Assembly (NCBI RefSeq): GCF_018531465.1
Contig: NZ_JAHDTF010000011.1
Location: 186,001-250,000 of the forward strand
Direction of reading: 5' to 3'
Origin: Sphaerisporangium fuscum
Lineage (GTDB): Bacteria; Actinomycetota; Actinomycetes; Streptosporangiales; Streptosporangiaceae
Length of the DNA: 64,000 bases
Below the pieces are notes generated by a model. The model was given only the letters and a program-made list of their open reading frames with translations, was not told the origin of the DNA and made no database searches. Positions 44,596 through 53,041 of this stretch are shown one piece after another (position 1 is the stretch's first letter; each line of letters begins with the position of its first letter). A program made the position numbers and the translations under genes.

Positions 44596-44781
44596 TCAGC
44601 GGCGGGCGCGGCGGTACCCGTGCCAGCTACCGACCGACGAGGTGCCGATGCCGCCCTGGTGCAGGGCGAGCAGGCACAGACCAAGAGCGATCATGGCCGT
44701 GGTGGAGATGCCGATACTCGTGCCGATGAGGCTGAACAGGAAGGCGATGCCGAAAACTATCGCGGCGACGATGGCAAGCAT
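44596..44781 (-). CDS. Small two-helix membrane protein
   Basis: This 61-residue protein has two hydrophobic helices (MLAIVAAIVFGIAFLFSLIG and ALGLCLLALH) and a short basic C-terminus. I do not recognise a function; many actinobacteria encode such proteins. It is four bases downstream of the next gene, so the two are in one operon. Confidence 0.7.
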   Translation of the reverse strand: MLAIVAAIVFGIAFLFSLIGTSIGISTTAMIALGLCLLALHQGGIGTSSVGSWHGYRRARR

Positions 44782-44784
44782 CGG

Positions 44785-45540
44785 TTACCTCGCTTCGTGT
44801 CGGGCCGGGGAACCTCCGTCCCCGGCCGGGTTGTGGGCGAGCCCGACGAGATCCTCCAACAGGGAGCGGTAGTCCCGCAGGGCCAGGCGGAGCTGTTCGG
44901 TGTCGTTCCGGTCGGCGTCCTTCCAGCGGCCGGCCAGCGCCTCGCGACGGGAGGCGATGGCGGTCACGGCCTCCTCCACGAGCTGGTCGGCCTGCCGGAC
45001 GGCGTCCTGCGGGTCGTCGACGAACCCGGCCTGGATCTCGCGCCAGCGCTGCCGGAAGTCCGGCTCCGCGTCGAGGCCGCCGGCCGGGGTGGCGCCCGTA
45101 CCGGCCACGGTGCCGGTCGCGGGCGCGGTGCCCGCCCCGCGCGCGGGGACGGTGTCCTCGGTCTCCTCCGACAGGGCGGCCTCGTCGGCGTCCATCACCG
45201 GCACGGGCCCCGCCCCGGAGACGCCGTCCGCTCCGCCGTCCCGGCCGGACCAGGACGAGTGGTCGTTCTCCGTCGGGTACACGATCACGTCCGGACGCTC
45301 CGGCTGCGGCCTGTCGCGGTCGACGCCGTCCGTCGTGCCGGATGTGGAGCCGATGTCCGGGCGGGTCCGCGGCCCGGCGCCGTCCAGGACGTCCGCCGTG
45401 GTGGAGTCGTGCGCGGGATCGGGGTCGGTGTCGTGGCCGCCGCCGTTCCAGTCCCAGCGGCGGGTGTCCTGCTCGAAGGAGTGGCCGTTCTCGTGCTCGC
45501 GGACCGGCTGGTCCACGCCGTCTCGGCGATACGGTTCCAT
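44785..45540 (-). CDS. Acidic protein with C-terminal helical domain shared with its neighbour
   Basis: This 251-residue protein starts with about 155 disordered, acidic Gly/Thr/Asp-rich residues. A C-terminal helical domain follows (about 158-235: RWREIQAGFVDDPQDAVRQADQLV, then LRLALRDYRSLLEDLVG), which matches residues of the protein encoded upstream. No membrane segment is visible. The role is unknown; the two may work as a membrane-bound and a soluble member of one pair. Confidence 0.72.
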   Translation of the reverse strand: MEPYRRDGVDQPVREHENGHSFEQDTRRWDWNGGGHDTDPDPAHDSTTADVLDGAGPRTRPDIGSTSGTTDGVDRDRPQPERPDVIVYPTENDHSSWSGRDGGADGVSGAGPVPVMDADEAALSEETEDTVPARGAGTAPATGTVAGTGATPAGGLDAEPDFRQRWREIQAGFVDDPQDAVRQADQLVEEAVTAIASRREALAGRWKDADRNDTEQLRLALRDYRSLLEDLVGLAHNPAGDGGSPARHEAR

Positions 45541-45546
45541 CGGTGG

Positions 45547-46263
45547 TCAGCCTCTCTGCGGGTCGCGGTGGGAGATGGCGGCGCGGGCGTCGGTCCCCAC
45601 GGTCTCGCGGCCGTCCCGGCCGAAGCCGGTGCCGTCCACCGGCTCGCGACGCTCACCGTCGAAGCCGGCGGCGTCCTCGTGCCGCCGGAAGGTCGCCGCG
45701 TCCTCCCGCGCGCGCTCGTCGCGGCGGGCGCCGGTGGTGTCCTCCAGGAGTTCCTCGAACAGGGCGCGGTAGTGCACCATGGCCTGCCGGAGCTCCTCGG
45801 TGGAGGCCTCCCGCCTGGCGGCGCGGCTGCTGATCTCGTGGGCCTCGCGGTAGTGCTCCAGCGCCTGGCCGTGGGCGACGGACAGGTCGGAGGCCTGCTG
45901 CTCGAACCCCTCGGTCGGGTATCCGCGGTCGGCCATGACCGAGGTCACCAGATGGTCGGCCTCCGTCACGGCGAAGCCGGGAGCGTCCACGAACCGTTCC
46001 TGCACCTCGGTCCACTTCTTCGCGTAGGCCGCGCGGGCCTCCGCGGGGAGCGGCCTGATGTCGAGCTTGGCGTGGCGCTGCTCCCTCTCGAGCAGTTCCT
46101 GCTCCGCCTCCTTGCGGCTCTCCCGCTCCCGGACCGTGCGGTCGTACTCCGGCCCGAAGCGTTCTTGAAGCCGGCGTCTGCGCTGCTGCTGCGCCACGAG
46201 GTAGCCGACGGCCAGGATCGCCACCACCGCGGCTACAACGACGGCCACCCAGGTGATGGTCAT
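45547..46263 (-). CDS. Membrane-anchored coiled-coil protein
   Basis: This 238-residue protein has an N-terminal transmembrane helix (MTITWVAVVVAAVVAILAVG), a charged coiled coil (about 27-65), then a helical domain (KKWTEVQERFVDAPGFAVTEAD, LRQAMVHYRALFEELLED) shared with the protein downstream. ATG 46263 follows CGGAGG. Streptomyces and relatives have similar 'secreted/membrane' proteins of unknown function. The cytoplasmic domain may bind the downstream paralogue. Confidence 0.75.
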   Translation of the reverse strand: MTITWVAVVVAAVVAILAVGYLVAQQQRRRRLQERFGPEYDRTVRERESRKEAEQELLEREQRHAKLDIRPLPAEARAAYAKKWTEVQERFVDAPGFAVTEADHLVTSVMADRGYPTEGFEQQASDLSVAHGQALEHYREAHEISSRAARREASTEELRQAMVHYRALFEELLEDTTGARRDERAREDAATFRRHEDAAGFDGERREPVDGTGFGRDGRETVGTDARAAISHRDPQRG

Positions 46264-46350
46264 CTCTGCCTCCGGTATGTCTGCCTTTGTAACCCCCCGA
46301 CTGCCCTGGACGGACACCCCGAAACAGGACGCGCACCGGCCGCCGGGACG

Positions 46351-46794
46351 TCACTCGTCCTCGGGCACCTGACCACGTTCGCGCAGGGCCTCCAGCGCGT
46401 CGTTCAGCACCGACCGGACGTGGGAGGCGCCCCCGGCGGGGACCTCCGAGAACCCCGCCTCAGGGCTGTAGGCGACGTCCAGGCCGCCGTCGACGAGCCG
46501 CCGGGCCCAGCGGACGGCGGTATTGATCTTCACCTGGGGCACGGCGCCGCCCTGGGCGACGGCCGACAGGTTCCGCAGGTTGGTGGCGGGGCCCGTCTGG
46601 TTGTGGGCCCTGTTCAGCTTCCACGGGATCGCCCTGCTGTGGTCGAGCATCGGCTTGGCGAGGCCCGCCGCCCGCTTGGCCTGCAGGATCCCCGACTCGC
46701 TCACCCCGAAGTGCCCGGCCAGTTCGGCGTTGGACCACCCCTCGCCCGCCAGCCGCCGCAACTCGTCCCGATCGATAGCAGCCTTCCGCCCCAT
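46351..46794 (-). CDS. Small helix-turn-helix protein
   Basis: This 147-residue protein has an N-terminal HTH (DELRRLAGEGWSNAELAGHFGVSESGILQAKRAAG) resembling DNA-binding domains of small phage- or recombinase-like proteins. The remainder (ARRLVDGGLDVAYSPEAGF) is not recognised. ATG 46794 avoids an Arg/Pro-rich upstream stretch. It probably binds DNA; targets are unknown. Confidence 0.65.
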   Translation of the reverse strand: MGRKAAIDRDELRRLAGEGWSNAELAGHFGVSESGILQAKRAAGLAKPMLDHSRAIPWKLNRAHNQTGPATNLRNLSAVAQGGAVPQVKINTAVRWARRLVDGGLDVAYSPEAGFSEVPAGGASHVRSVLNDALEALRERGQVPEDE

Positions 46795-46935
46795 GCCCCC
46801 ATCCTGCCCGCATCCCGGACCCGCCACGAGCGGTTCGTGGCCGTCCCGGGGCAACGGAGGAGGCAGGCGCTTCCGGTGCGCCGGGCGCACGCGGTACGGT
46901 CGTCGCGATCCGCCCGGAAAGGCCTGCTCTCAGAC

Positions 46936-47898
46936 GTGATCACTGTGAAGAGGACCGCCGCCGTCTGCATCTCCCTCGTGGTGCACGGGCTGACCCTCGC
47001 GATGATCACGGTTGGCGTGCTGATCATCTACGCCGCCCCGGGTTTCCTGCCCGCCTGGCTGCTGGGCGGCCTGTTCGCCGGGCTCGGGATCCTGCTGTTC
47101 CCCCGGCCGCGCCGCCTCCCCGCCGACGCCGAGATGCTGACCCCCTCCTCGGCCCCGGAGACGTACGGGGTGGCGCGCCGCGTCGCCGAGGCGGTGGGCG
47201 CGCGACCGCCGGCGGCGGTCACGGTCAGGGACCTCGCGGTGGCCTGCGAATACGCCGAGGTGGGCTGGTGGCGCCGGCCCGTTCTCGTGGTCGGCCTGCC
47301 CCTCTGGCTGGTCCTGTCCCCGAGGGAGCGGGTGGTGCTGCTGGCCCTGACCTGCGCCGAGCGGAGCGGCCACGATCTGCTGGTGAGCGGAGCCCTGTGG
47401 ACGCTGGCGCAGTGGCGCGGGTCGATGAGCGGCGGCGGCCCCCTCAAAAAGCGGGACGAGGCGCACACGTACGTGGTCGGCGTCCTCGCCGGATTCGCGC
47501 CTCCCGGGTCGTACCAGGCCGCCGGCACGCTCGGCCTGGTGGTCGGCGCCGTGATCGGCTGGCCGGCACTCCTGCTGGAACGGCTCCTGCTCCGGCTGAC
47601 CCGCGAGCGCGACGGCCGTACCGTCCGGCGCCCCGGCATGGTGACCGAAGCGGAGGCGACCCGGCTGGCCGGACTGATGCGGGACAGGTACTTCCTGGCG
47701 CCCGTCCAGGCGGCGGTCCTGCGAGGGGCGAGCGCGGCCGAGATACGCCAGGCGGCCCTGACCCGCTCGGATCAGCAGGACGAGGACACCTCCGCCGGTG
47801 AGAGGAGTCTGCTGGATCCGGCGGCGTCGGCGGCCATCGACGAGGAACTGGCCGTCCAGTACGCGCGGGCGATCCGCGGCTTCGGCCTGATCTCGTGA
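46936..47898 (+). CDS. Degenerate M48-like membrane protein
   Basis: This 320-residue protein has two N-terminal hydrophobic helices (AAVCISLVVHGLTLAMITVGVL, PAWLLGGLFAGLGILLF), then a domain resembling M48 peptidases. VGLPLWLVLSPRERVVLLAL matches the strand and helix before the zinc site, but the expected HExxH reads TCAER. The protein is therefore probably not a metalloprotease. GTG 46936 is the likeliest start, with a weak Shine-Dalgarno; it is not certain. Function is unknown. Confidence 0.65.
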   Translation: MITVKRTAAVCISLVVHGLTLAMITVGVLIIYAAPGFLPAWLLGGLFAGLGILLFPRPRRLPADAEMLTPSSAPETYGVARRVAEAVGARPPAAVTVRDLAVACEYAEVGWWRRPVLVVGLPLWLVLSPRERVVLLALTCAERSGHDLLVSGALWTLAQWRGSMSGGGPLKKRDEAHTYVVGVLAGFAPPGSYQAAGTLGLVVGAVIGWPALLLERLLLRLTRERDGRTVRRPGMVTEAEATRLAGLMRDRYFLAPVQAAVLRGASAAEIRQAALTRSDQQDEDTSAGERSLLDPAASAAIDEELAVQYARAIRGFGLIS

Positions 47899-48088
47899 CG
47901 GCGGCTCGCGCCGGATTCACCAGGATCCGCCCGGCCGCTTCCTGAGTTCCCGGGCGGCGCCTTCCCACAGGCGGCCATCACGCCCCCGGCCTCCGGTCGG
48001 CTTGCGGAAACGCCTTATTTCATGCCCGCGACGCATGCCCCTCAGGAGACCAGAGCGCGGCCCAAAAAGCCTGCATATCTGGCTCTAA

Positions 48089-48102
48089 TAGGAAATTTCC
48101 TA
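48089..48102. promoter_or_regulatory. AT-rich 14-base palindrome upstream of the ABC transporter
   Basis: TAGGAAATTTCCTA at 48089-48102 is a perfect palindrome in the 330-base gap before the ABC transporter gene. The gap is AT-rich compared with its surroundings and has no credible gene. The site could bind a dimeric repressor of the transporter, though no regulator gene is adjacent. Confidence 0.5.
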
Positions 48103-48230
48103 CACCGACATGCACGGCATTTACCCTCATTTCCGGGCAAGGTTCTTCCGGTTGCCGGGCCGGAAAATCGTTGGCTCCCCGCGCCCGTCCTGCGTCAACA
48201 TGGCCATGGCGGGAGCATTCAGAGGGGCGG

Positions 48231-50063
48231 ATGACTGTGCTCGGATTACTTACTACTCCTCGACAGGACGAACCCTCCGCACGAAGGCCGGCCATTCTGC
48301 TGGCGCTGCGGTACTACGTCGGGGAGTTGCGGAACCAGTGGCGGGTGGCGGTGCCCGGCCTGGTCTCGCCGGCGTTGGGCAACATCTCCCTGTTCTACCT
48401 GGCGCCGCTGGCGGTGGGCGGGATCGTCGGGCGCCTGTCCGACGGCGGGGGCGGCACCGTCGGCGTGCTCCTGCCGTACGTGCTCGGCTTCGGCGCGCTG
48501 CTGCTCCTGGGCGAGGTGCTGTGGCGGGTGGGCCTGCACTTCATGAACCGCACCGACGCCCGGGGCATCGAGCACCTCGGTGTGGTGGGCATGGACAAGT
48601 TGCTCGCCAAGGACGCCGCGTTCTTCCACGACAACTTCGCCGGCTCGCTGACCAAACGGGTCCTCAACTTCTCCAGCGGGTTCGAGGGTTTCGTGGACAC
48701 GCTCGCGTTCTCGATCGTCGCCAAGGTGGTGCCGCTGGCGTTCGCCTCGGTGGTCCTGTGGCGGTACCACCCGCTGCTGGTCTTCGTCCTCCTGGGCCTG
48801 ATCGTCCTCACCGGCTTCCTCATCGCCCCGCTCATCCGGCGCCGTCAGGCACTGGTCGACCAGCGTGAGGCGGCCAAGGTCCGGGTGTCCGGCCACGTGG
48901 CCGACGTGCTGGGCAACATGGACACGGTCCGCGCGTTCGCCGCCGAGGAGCGCGAGGCCGTGGAGCACCGAGTCCGGCTCGCCGAGCAGCGCAGGCTGTC
49001 ACTGCGTTCCTGGGACTACGGCAATCTCCGGGTGGACACCGTCGTCGCGCCGCTGTCGGTCCTCACCAGCACCATCGGCCTGCTGCTCGCTGTCGTCCTC
49101 CGGGGTGGCCTGGGCGTGGAGGCGATCGTGGTGACCTTCAGCTACTACACGAGTTCCATCAGCATGATGTTCGAGTTCAACCAGATCTACCGTCGCATGG
49201 AGAGCGTGCTCACCGAGGCCGCCCAGTTCACCGAGCTTCTTCTCACACCGCCGGGCGTGGTCGACCCGGAGGACCCGCAACCACTCCGCCCGGCCGACGC
49301 GAGCGTCCGGTTCGAGCGGGTGAGGTTCGCGCACGCCGGCAACCCGCTCCTGTTCGACGGCTTGGACCTGCACATCCCCAGCGGCACCAAGATCGGCCTG
49401 GTCGGCCGGTCCGGCGGCGGCAAGACGACCCTCACCCGGCTGCTGCTCCGTCTCATGGACATCGACGGCGGCCGGATCCTGATCGGCGGCCAGGACATCG
49501 CCCGGCTCCGCCAGGCCGACCTGCGCGGCCTGATCGCGTACGTCCCGCAGGAGCCCGCCATGTTCCACCGGTCGCTGCGCGACAACATCGCCTTCGCCCG
49601 GCCGGGCGCCACCGACGCCGAGATCCACCGGGCCGCGCGGGCGGCGCACGTCACGGAGTTCGCCGAGGCCCTGCCGAACGGCTTCGACACGCTGGTGGGG
49701 GAGCGCGGCGTCAAGCTCTCCGGCGGCCAGCGGCAGCGCGTCGCCCTCGCCCGCGCCATCCTGCGCGACGCGCCGATCCTGCTGCTGGACGAGGCCACGA
49801 GCGCCCTGGACTCCGAGAGCGAGATCCTCGTCCAGGAAGCCCTGTGGGGCCTGATGCGCGACCGTACGGCCCTCGTGGTCGCGCACCGGCTGAGCACCGT
49901 CGTCCGCATGGACCGCCTGGTCGTCCTCGACCAGGGCCGCATCGTGGAACAGGGCAGCCACCACGAACTCGTCCAGGCCCAAGGCCCGTACGCCAACCTG
50001 TGGCACCACCAGTCCGGCGGCTTCCTCCTCGAAGAGGACGCCTCGGACGCCGTCCACAGCTGA
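48231..50063 (+). CDS. ABC exporter (fused membrane and ATPase domains)
   Basis: This 610-residue half-transporter has about six transmembrane helices (residues 30-330), then an ATPase domain with Walker A GRSGGGKTT, the signature LSGGQRQR, Walker B ILLLDEATSALD and H-loop VAHRLST. This is the MsbA/LmrA type. ATG 48231 follows AGAGGGGCGG. It is a single gene, so it would work as a homodimer to export a lipid, peptide or drug. It is too far from the peptide cluster to link them. Confidence 0.92.
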   Translation: MTVLGLLTTPRQDEPSARRPAILLALRYYVGELRNQWRVAVPGLVSPALGNISLFYLAPLAVGGIVGRLSDGGGGTVGVLLPYVLGFGALLLLGEVLWRVGLHFMNRTDARGIEHLGVVGMDKLLAKDAAFFHDNFAGSLTKRVLNFSSGFEGFVDTLAFSIVAKVVPLAFASVVLWRYHPLLVFVLLGLIVLTGFLIAPLIRRRQALVDQREAAKVRVSGHVADVLGNMDTVRAFAAEEREAVEHRVRLAEQRRLSLRSWDYGNLRVDTVVAPLSVLTSTIGLLLAVVLRGGLGVEAIVVTFSYYTSSISMMFEFNQIYRRMESVLTEAAQFTELLLTPPGVVDPEDPQPLRPADASVRFERVRFAHAGNPLLFDGLDLHIPSGTKIGLVGRSGGGKTTLTRLLLRLMDIDGGRILIGGQDIARLRQADLRGLIAYVPQEPAMFHRSLRDNIAFARPGATDAEIHRAARAAHVTEFAEALPNGFDTLVGERGVKLSGGQRQRVALARAILRDAPILLLDEATSALDSESEILVQEALWGLMRDRTALVVAHRLSTVVRMDRLVVLDQGRIVEQGSHHELVQAQGPYANLWHHQSGGFLLEEDASDAVHS

Positions 50064-50138
50064 CGTTCCCGCAGGTCTACGCCGTGTCGCCGTGAACGAC
50101 GTCGGCCGGTCGAATACCGGCCGGCTGCGCCGCGTCGT

Positions 50139-50789
50139 CTAGCTGAGAGCCTGGTCGACGGGACCGACGAGGAAGGGACCGTCGAGCAGGTCAGGAGTCA
50201 TGGGCACGCCGGTGATTCCGGCCGCCAGCGCGAACACGCGCGCCAGTCCGTCTTCGACCCGGCCGTCCGATGTCGCGTCGTCTTCAGGCTCCCGCGTCGG
50301 CAGCCCGACCTCGCGCATCACCTCGTTGAGCCGGTCGGCGTCACTGCCGTGCCGATCGAAGGGCCGGTTGGGCATGAAGCCGGTGACGACCGTGCCGCCG
50401 ACGGCATGGACGAACGAGTCCTCCGCGTAGTCGTGCCGCCCGACCGCCACCATCTCGCACCCGCGGGACAGCCTGGGCGCGGTCTCCCACAATGTCGCGC
50501 ACCAGCCCCACGGCTCGACGGCCACGCTCCAGCCGCCGGTCCGAACCACCCCGACGTGACCGCCGCCCAGCCCACCGGCGGTCTCCTGGACGAACTCGAA
50601 CACCTCCTCGTTCAGCTCCTGGAAGGTCATCTGCCGCCCGGACGCCCCTTCGGGGCCGAACCTCCGCAGCACCTCGGCGGGGGCGAGCCCGCGGAAGAAC
50701 GACACGCAGTAGATGTCGCCCAGGGGGTTCTGCGTGCTCCCGTCAGGGGCTTGCAGCCAGCGGTAGGGGGCGAGGAGGTCGGTCGTCAT
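50139..50789 (-). CDS. DUF6461-like protein
   Basis: This 216-residue protein has YRWLQAPDGS, DIYCVSFFRGLAPAEVLRRFG and GGWSVAVEPWGW, which resembles the DUF6461 family common in actinobacteria. Members are of unknown function and often lie near toxin/immunity genes. No signal or membrane segment is present. ATG 50789 is the first Met in frame. Confidence 0.78.
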   Translation of the reverse strand: MTTDLLAPYRWLQAPDGSTQNPLGDIYCVSFFRGLAPAEVLRRFGPEGASGRQMTFQELNEEVFEFVQETAGGLGGGHVGVVRTGGWSVAVEPWGWCATLWETAPRLSRGCEMVAVGRHDYAEDSFVHAVGGTVVTGFMPNRPFDRHGSDADRLNEVMREVGLPTREPEDDATSDGRVEDGLARVFALAAGITGVPMTPDLLDGPFLVGPVDQALS

Positions 50790-50841
50790 GCCACGGCATG
50801 CTGCCAGACCTCACCGACAAGATCCCCGTGTCCCGCCGACC

Positions 50842-52065
50842 TCAGAGATCGCAGTCGAAAGGCGCCAGGGCCAGCGTGGCGAGGTGGCGGGCGATGCCGT
50901 TGGTGTCGGTGTCCTGCACGTTGCTGAGCACGACCACCTCGATGTCGTCATCGGGCAGGTACATGTTGCTCGCCGCGTAGCCCTGGAGAAGCCCCGGGTG
51001 GTACCGGAGCCGGTGCCCGTCGAGGCGGTCGACGAGCCACCCGAAGGCGTACGCGCTCGACGGCAGGTTGAGGCAGCCGTTGGGAGGACACTTCGCCTGC
51101 GGCGTGAAGGCCAGCCTGTCGGTGGCGGGCGGCGCGACCAGGTACGCCCCGAACGACCGGTCCCAGCGGACGAGATCGTCGACGTTGGAGTAGAGGCCCG
51201 CCGCGGAGAACACCTCGGAGCCGTTGATGGGCGGGGCCGGCGACCCGACCGTGAAGTAGCCCTTCGCGTATCCGTCAGGCGGATTTCCCCTGCTGTAGCC
51301 GGTGTGCGGGAGGTCCAGCGGGCCGGTGATCTCGTCGTGCAGTACGGTGCCGTACGGCTTGTGCGTCACCTTCTGGATGATCGCCCCGGCCAGGATGTAG
51401 CCGGAGTTGCTGTACTCCCAGCTGGTGCCGGGCTTGAAGTCCAGCGGCACGTCCACGAACCGCTGGATGAGCCTCCGCGTCGTGGTCGGTTGCGAGAGCC
51501 TGGCGTAGAAGCCGGGCAGGTTCTGGATGTCCGGGATGCCGGAGGTGTGCGTGATGATCTCGCGGATCGTGATGGGCCGCCACGCCTTCGGGCAGGTCTT
51601 GATGTACGCCGGGACGAGGTACGGGCAGATCGTGTCGTCCAGGCCGAGCAGTCCACGGTCGCGCAGCTTCAGCACGACCATCGAGGTGAACTGCTTGGTG
51701 ACCGAGGCGACCCGGAAGACCGTGTCCGGCCGGATGGGGATGTGCTTCTCCTCGTCGGCCTCGCCGGCGGCGAAGCGCGCCAGCACCTCCCCGCGCCGCA
51801 CCACGAGCGCCGAGCCGGTGAACTTCTTCTTCGCGGCCAGATCCTCCAGATAGACCCGCATCGCCTCAGCGGCCCGATCCCCCGGCGGCGCCGGCGAGGT
51901 GGGCAGCGGGTCCGATTCCCGCACGTCTCGGTGATCGACGCCCCGGCCGATCACGAGGGTGCCCCGGGCGGGGGCGGCGATGGCCGGAGCGGTCGAGGCT
52001 ATGGCCCCACCGGTCAATGCGACGCTGACCGCAAGGAACCTGACCGCAGTAGGACAGTTGACCAC
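50842..52065 (-). CDS. Secreted beta-lactamase-fold serine hydrolase
   Basis: This 407-residue protein starts with a Sec signal peptide (VRFLAVSVALTGGAIASTAPAIAAPA) and carries the class C-like motifs SVTK (SxxK), YSN (YxN) and HPG. This is the PBP4*/AmpC fold, seen in D-alanyl-D-alanine carboxypeptidases and esterases. GTG 52065 lies behind GGGGGAG. Between its start and 52416 are about 350 bases without a gene, with GGCG-CGCC followed by six Ts at 52174-52192. It probably acts on peptidoglycan peptides or esters outside the cell. Confidence 0.88.
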   Translation of the reverse strand: MVNCPTAVRFLAVSVALTGGAIASTAPAIAAPARGTLVIGRGVDHRDVRESDPLPTSPAPPGDRAAEAMRVYLEDLAAKKKFTGSALVVRRGEVLARFAAGEADEEKHIPIRPDTVFRVASVTKQFTSMVVLKLRDRGLLGLDDTICPYLVPAYIKTCPKAWRPITIREIITHTSGIPDIQNLPGFYARLSQPTTTRRLIQRFVDVPLDFKPGTSWEYSNSGYILAGAIIQKVTHKPYGTVLHDEITGPLDLPHTGYSRGNPPDGYAKGYFTVGSPAPPINGSEVFSAAGLYSNVDDLVRWDRSFGAYLVAPPATDRLAFTPQAKCPPNGCLNLPSSAYAFGWLVDRLDGHRLRYHPGLLQGYAASNMYLPDDDIEVVVLSNVQDTDTNGIARHLATLALAPFDCDL

Positions 52066-52416
52066 TTTCTCCCCCTTGAAGGTGCCGCTTTCCCGTAATC
52101 GAATGAGTGTCGTTCGGGAACATCTGGCGGACATTCTCCTTGGAGGCGTGGTCCGTTCGCTTGAGCCGTGAACGGCGATCGACGCCTTTTTTCTTCCGCA
52201 TATCCCTTCGTTAACGCCACTCGATGATCGCCGGTCGTCCTGGTCAAATTGACGGCCATTTCGGGATTCGCCCGCAGCCGTCCGGAGGTGCCCCAGAGGG
52301 ACGTCGCGACCGGCCGGGCCCCTGGGCGAGCACGTACAGCCGACGATATGATCTTGTGGTCCGTTTCGTGGAGGCGACGAACGCTCCGCCGTACGGAAGG
52401 TGGTCCTCTGCGAGAC

Positions 52417-52812
52417 ATGGAAACCGAGCCCGAGGAGAGAACTCCTGAGAGCCTCCTGCTGGCCCTGGAGGCCGACGACATCAGTCGGATACTCCAAAAC
52501 CTGGTCTGGGTGACTCTCGGTGGGTACGACCGGCGCTGGGTTCAGGACAAATGCCTGGAACTGTGCGATCACCCCGACCTTCAGGTGCGCCAACTGGCCA
52601 TCACCTGCCTGGGGCACCTCGCCCGCATGTACGCCACGCTCGACCTCGACCGTGTCCTGCCGAAACTACGCGCGCTGAAACACCTCCCGGGAACCAGGGG
52701 TGTCGTGGAGAACACCTTCTCCGATATCTCCATATTCATCTACCGCGCCATTCCGAACGTCACCGACCGACCTGACGAACCGGAGCCGAACAGTCGACCC
52801 TCCCAGGGATAG
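52417..52812 (+). CDS. HEAT-repeat-like small protein
   Basis: This 131-residue protein is mostly helical: SLLLALEADDISRILQNLV and RWVQDKCLELCDHPDLQVRQLAITCLGHLARM look like two to three HEAT-type repeats. Similar small HEAT proteins serve as immunity or adaptor proteins in actinobacteria, which is a guess here. ATG 52417 is preferred to an earlier start in Arg-rich sequence. No partner gene is adjacent. Confidence 0.65.
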   Translation: METEPEERTPESLLLALEADDISRILQNLVWVTLGGYDRRWVQDKCLELCDHPDLQVRQLAITCLGHLARMYATLDLDRVLPKLRALKHLPGTRGVVENTFSDISIFIYRAIPNVTDRPDEPEPNSRPSQG

Positions 52813-52981
52813 CTGGAGAGCATCCTGAACGAAGAGCTGGTGGCGGGGCTGATGTCGGATTTCGGGCGCAAACCCGATGAGGATTGCCGAGCCGTAGAGG
52901 CCGGTCCGTCTGACCGTTCGGCCCCGAGGATGGAAAAGGGGTTTCGGAGAAGCTCCGAAACCCCTACGACCAGCGTATATC

Positions 52982-53020
52982 TGGTGGGGACGACAGGATT
53001 TGAACCTGCGCCCCCTTGAC
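52982..53020 (-). repeat. 3' fragment of tRNA-Pro(GGG)-like gene, probable att site
   Basis: On the minus strand the sequence gives, in order, the 3' side of an anticodon stem (TCAAG), a five-base variable loop, a T-arm around TTCAAAT, acceptor 3' strand CGTCCCC and ACCA. It matches the 3' half of an actinobacterial tRNA-Pro(GGG). The anticodon and 5' half are missing: upstream sequence belongs to the XRE gene. Such 3' tRNA pieces are left where an integrative element recombined at a tRNA. No integrase is visible within the window. Confidence 0.6.
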
Positions 53021-53041
53021 CTCTGCCCCATAGGGCCTGAT

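Noticed and set aside
44620-47898. 1092-codon open frame on the plus strand
   Set aside because: Only its last 320 codons, from GTG 46936, look like a protein. The earlier part lies antisense to four better-supported minus-strand genes and has low-complexity composition.
48022-48295. Small ORFs in the gap before the ABC exporter
   Set aside because: Two overlapping frames on opposite strands lack ribosome sites and codon bias; the AT-rich palindrome better explains the stretch.
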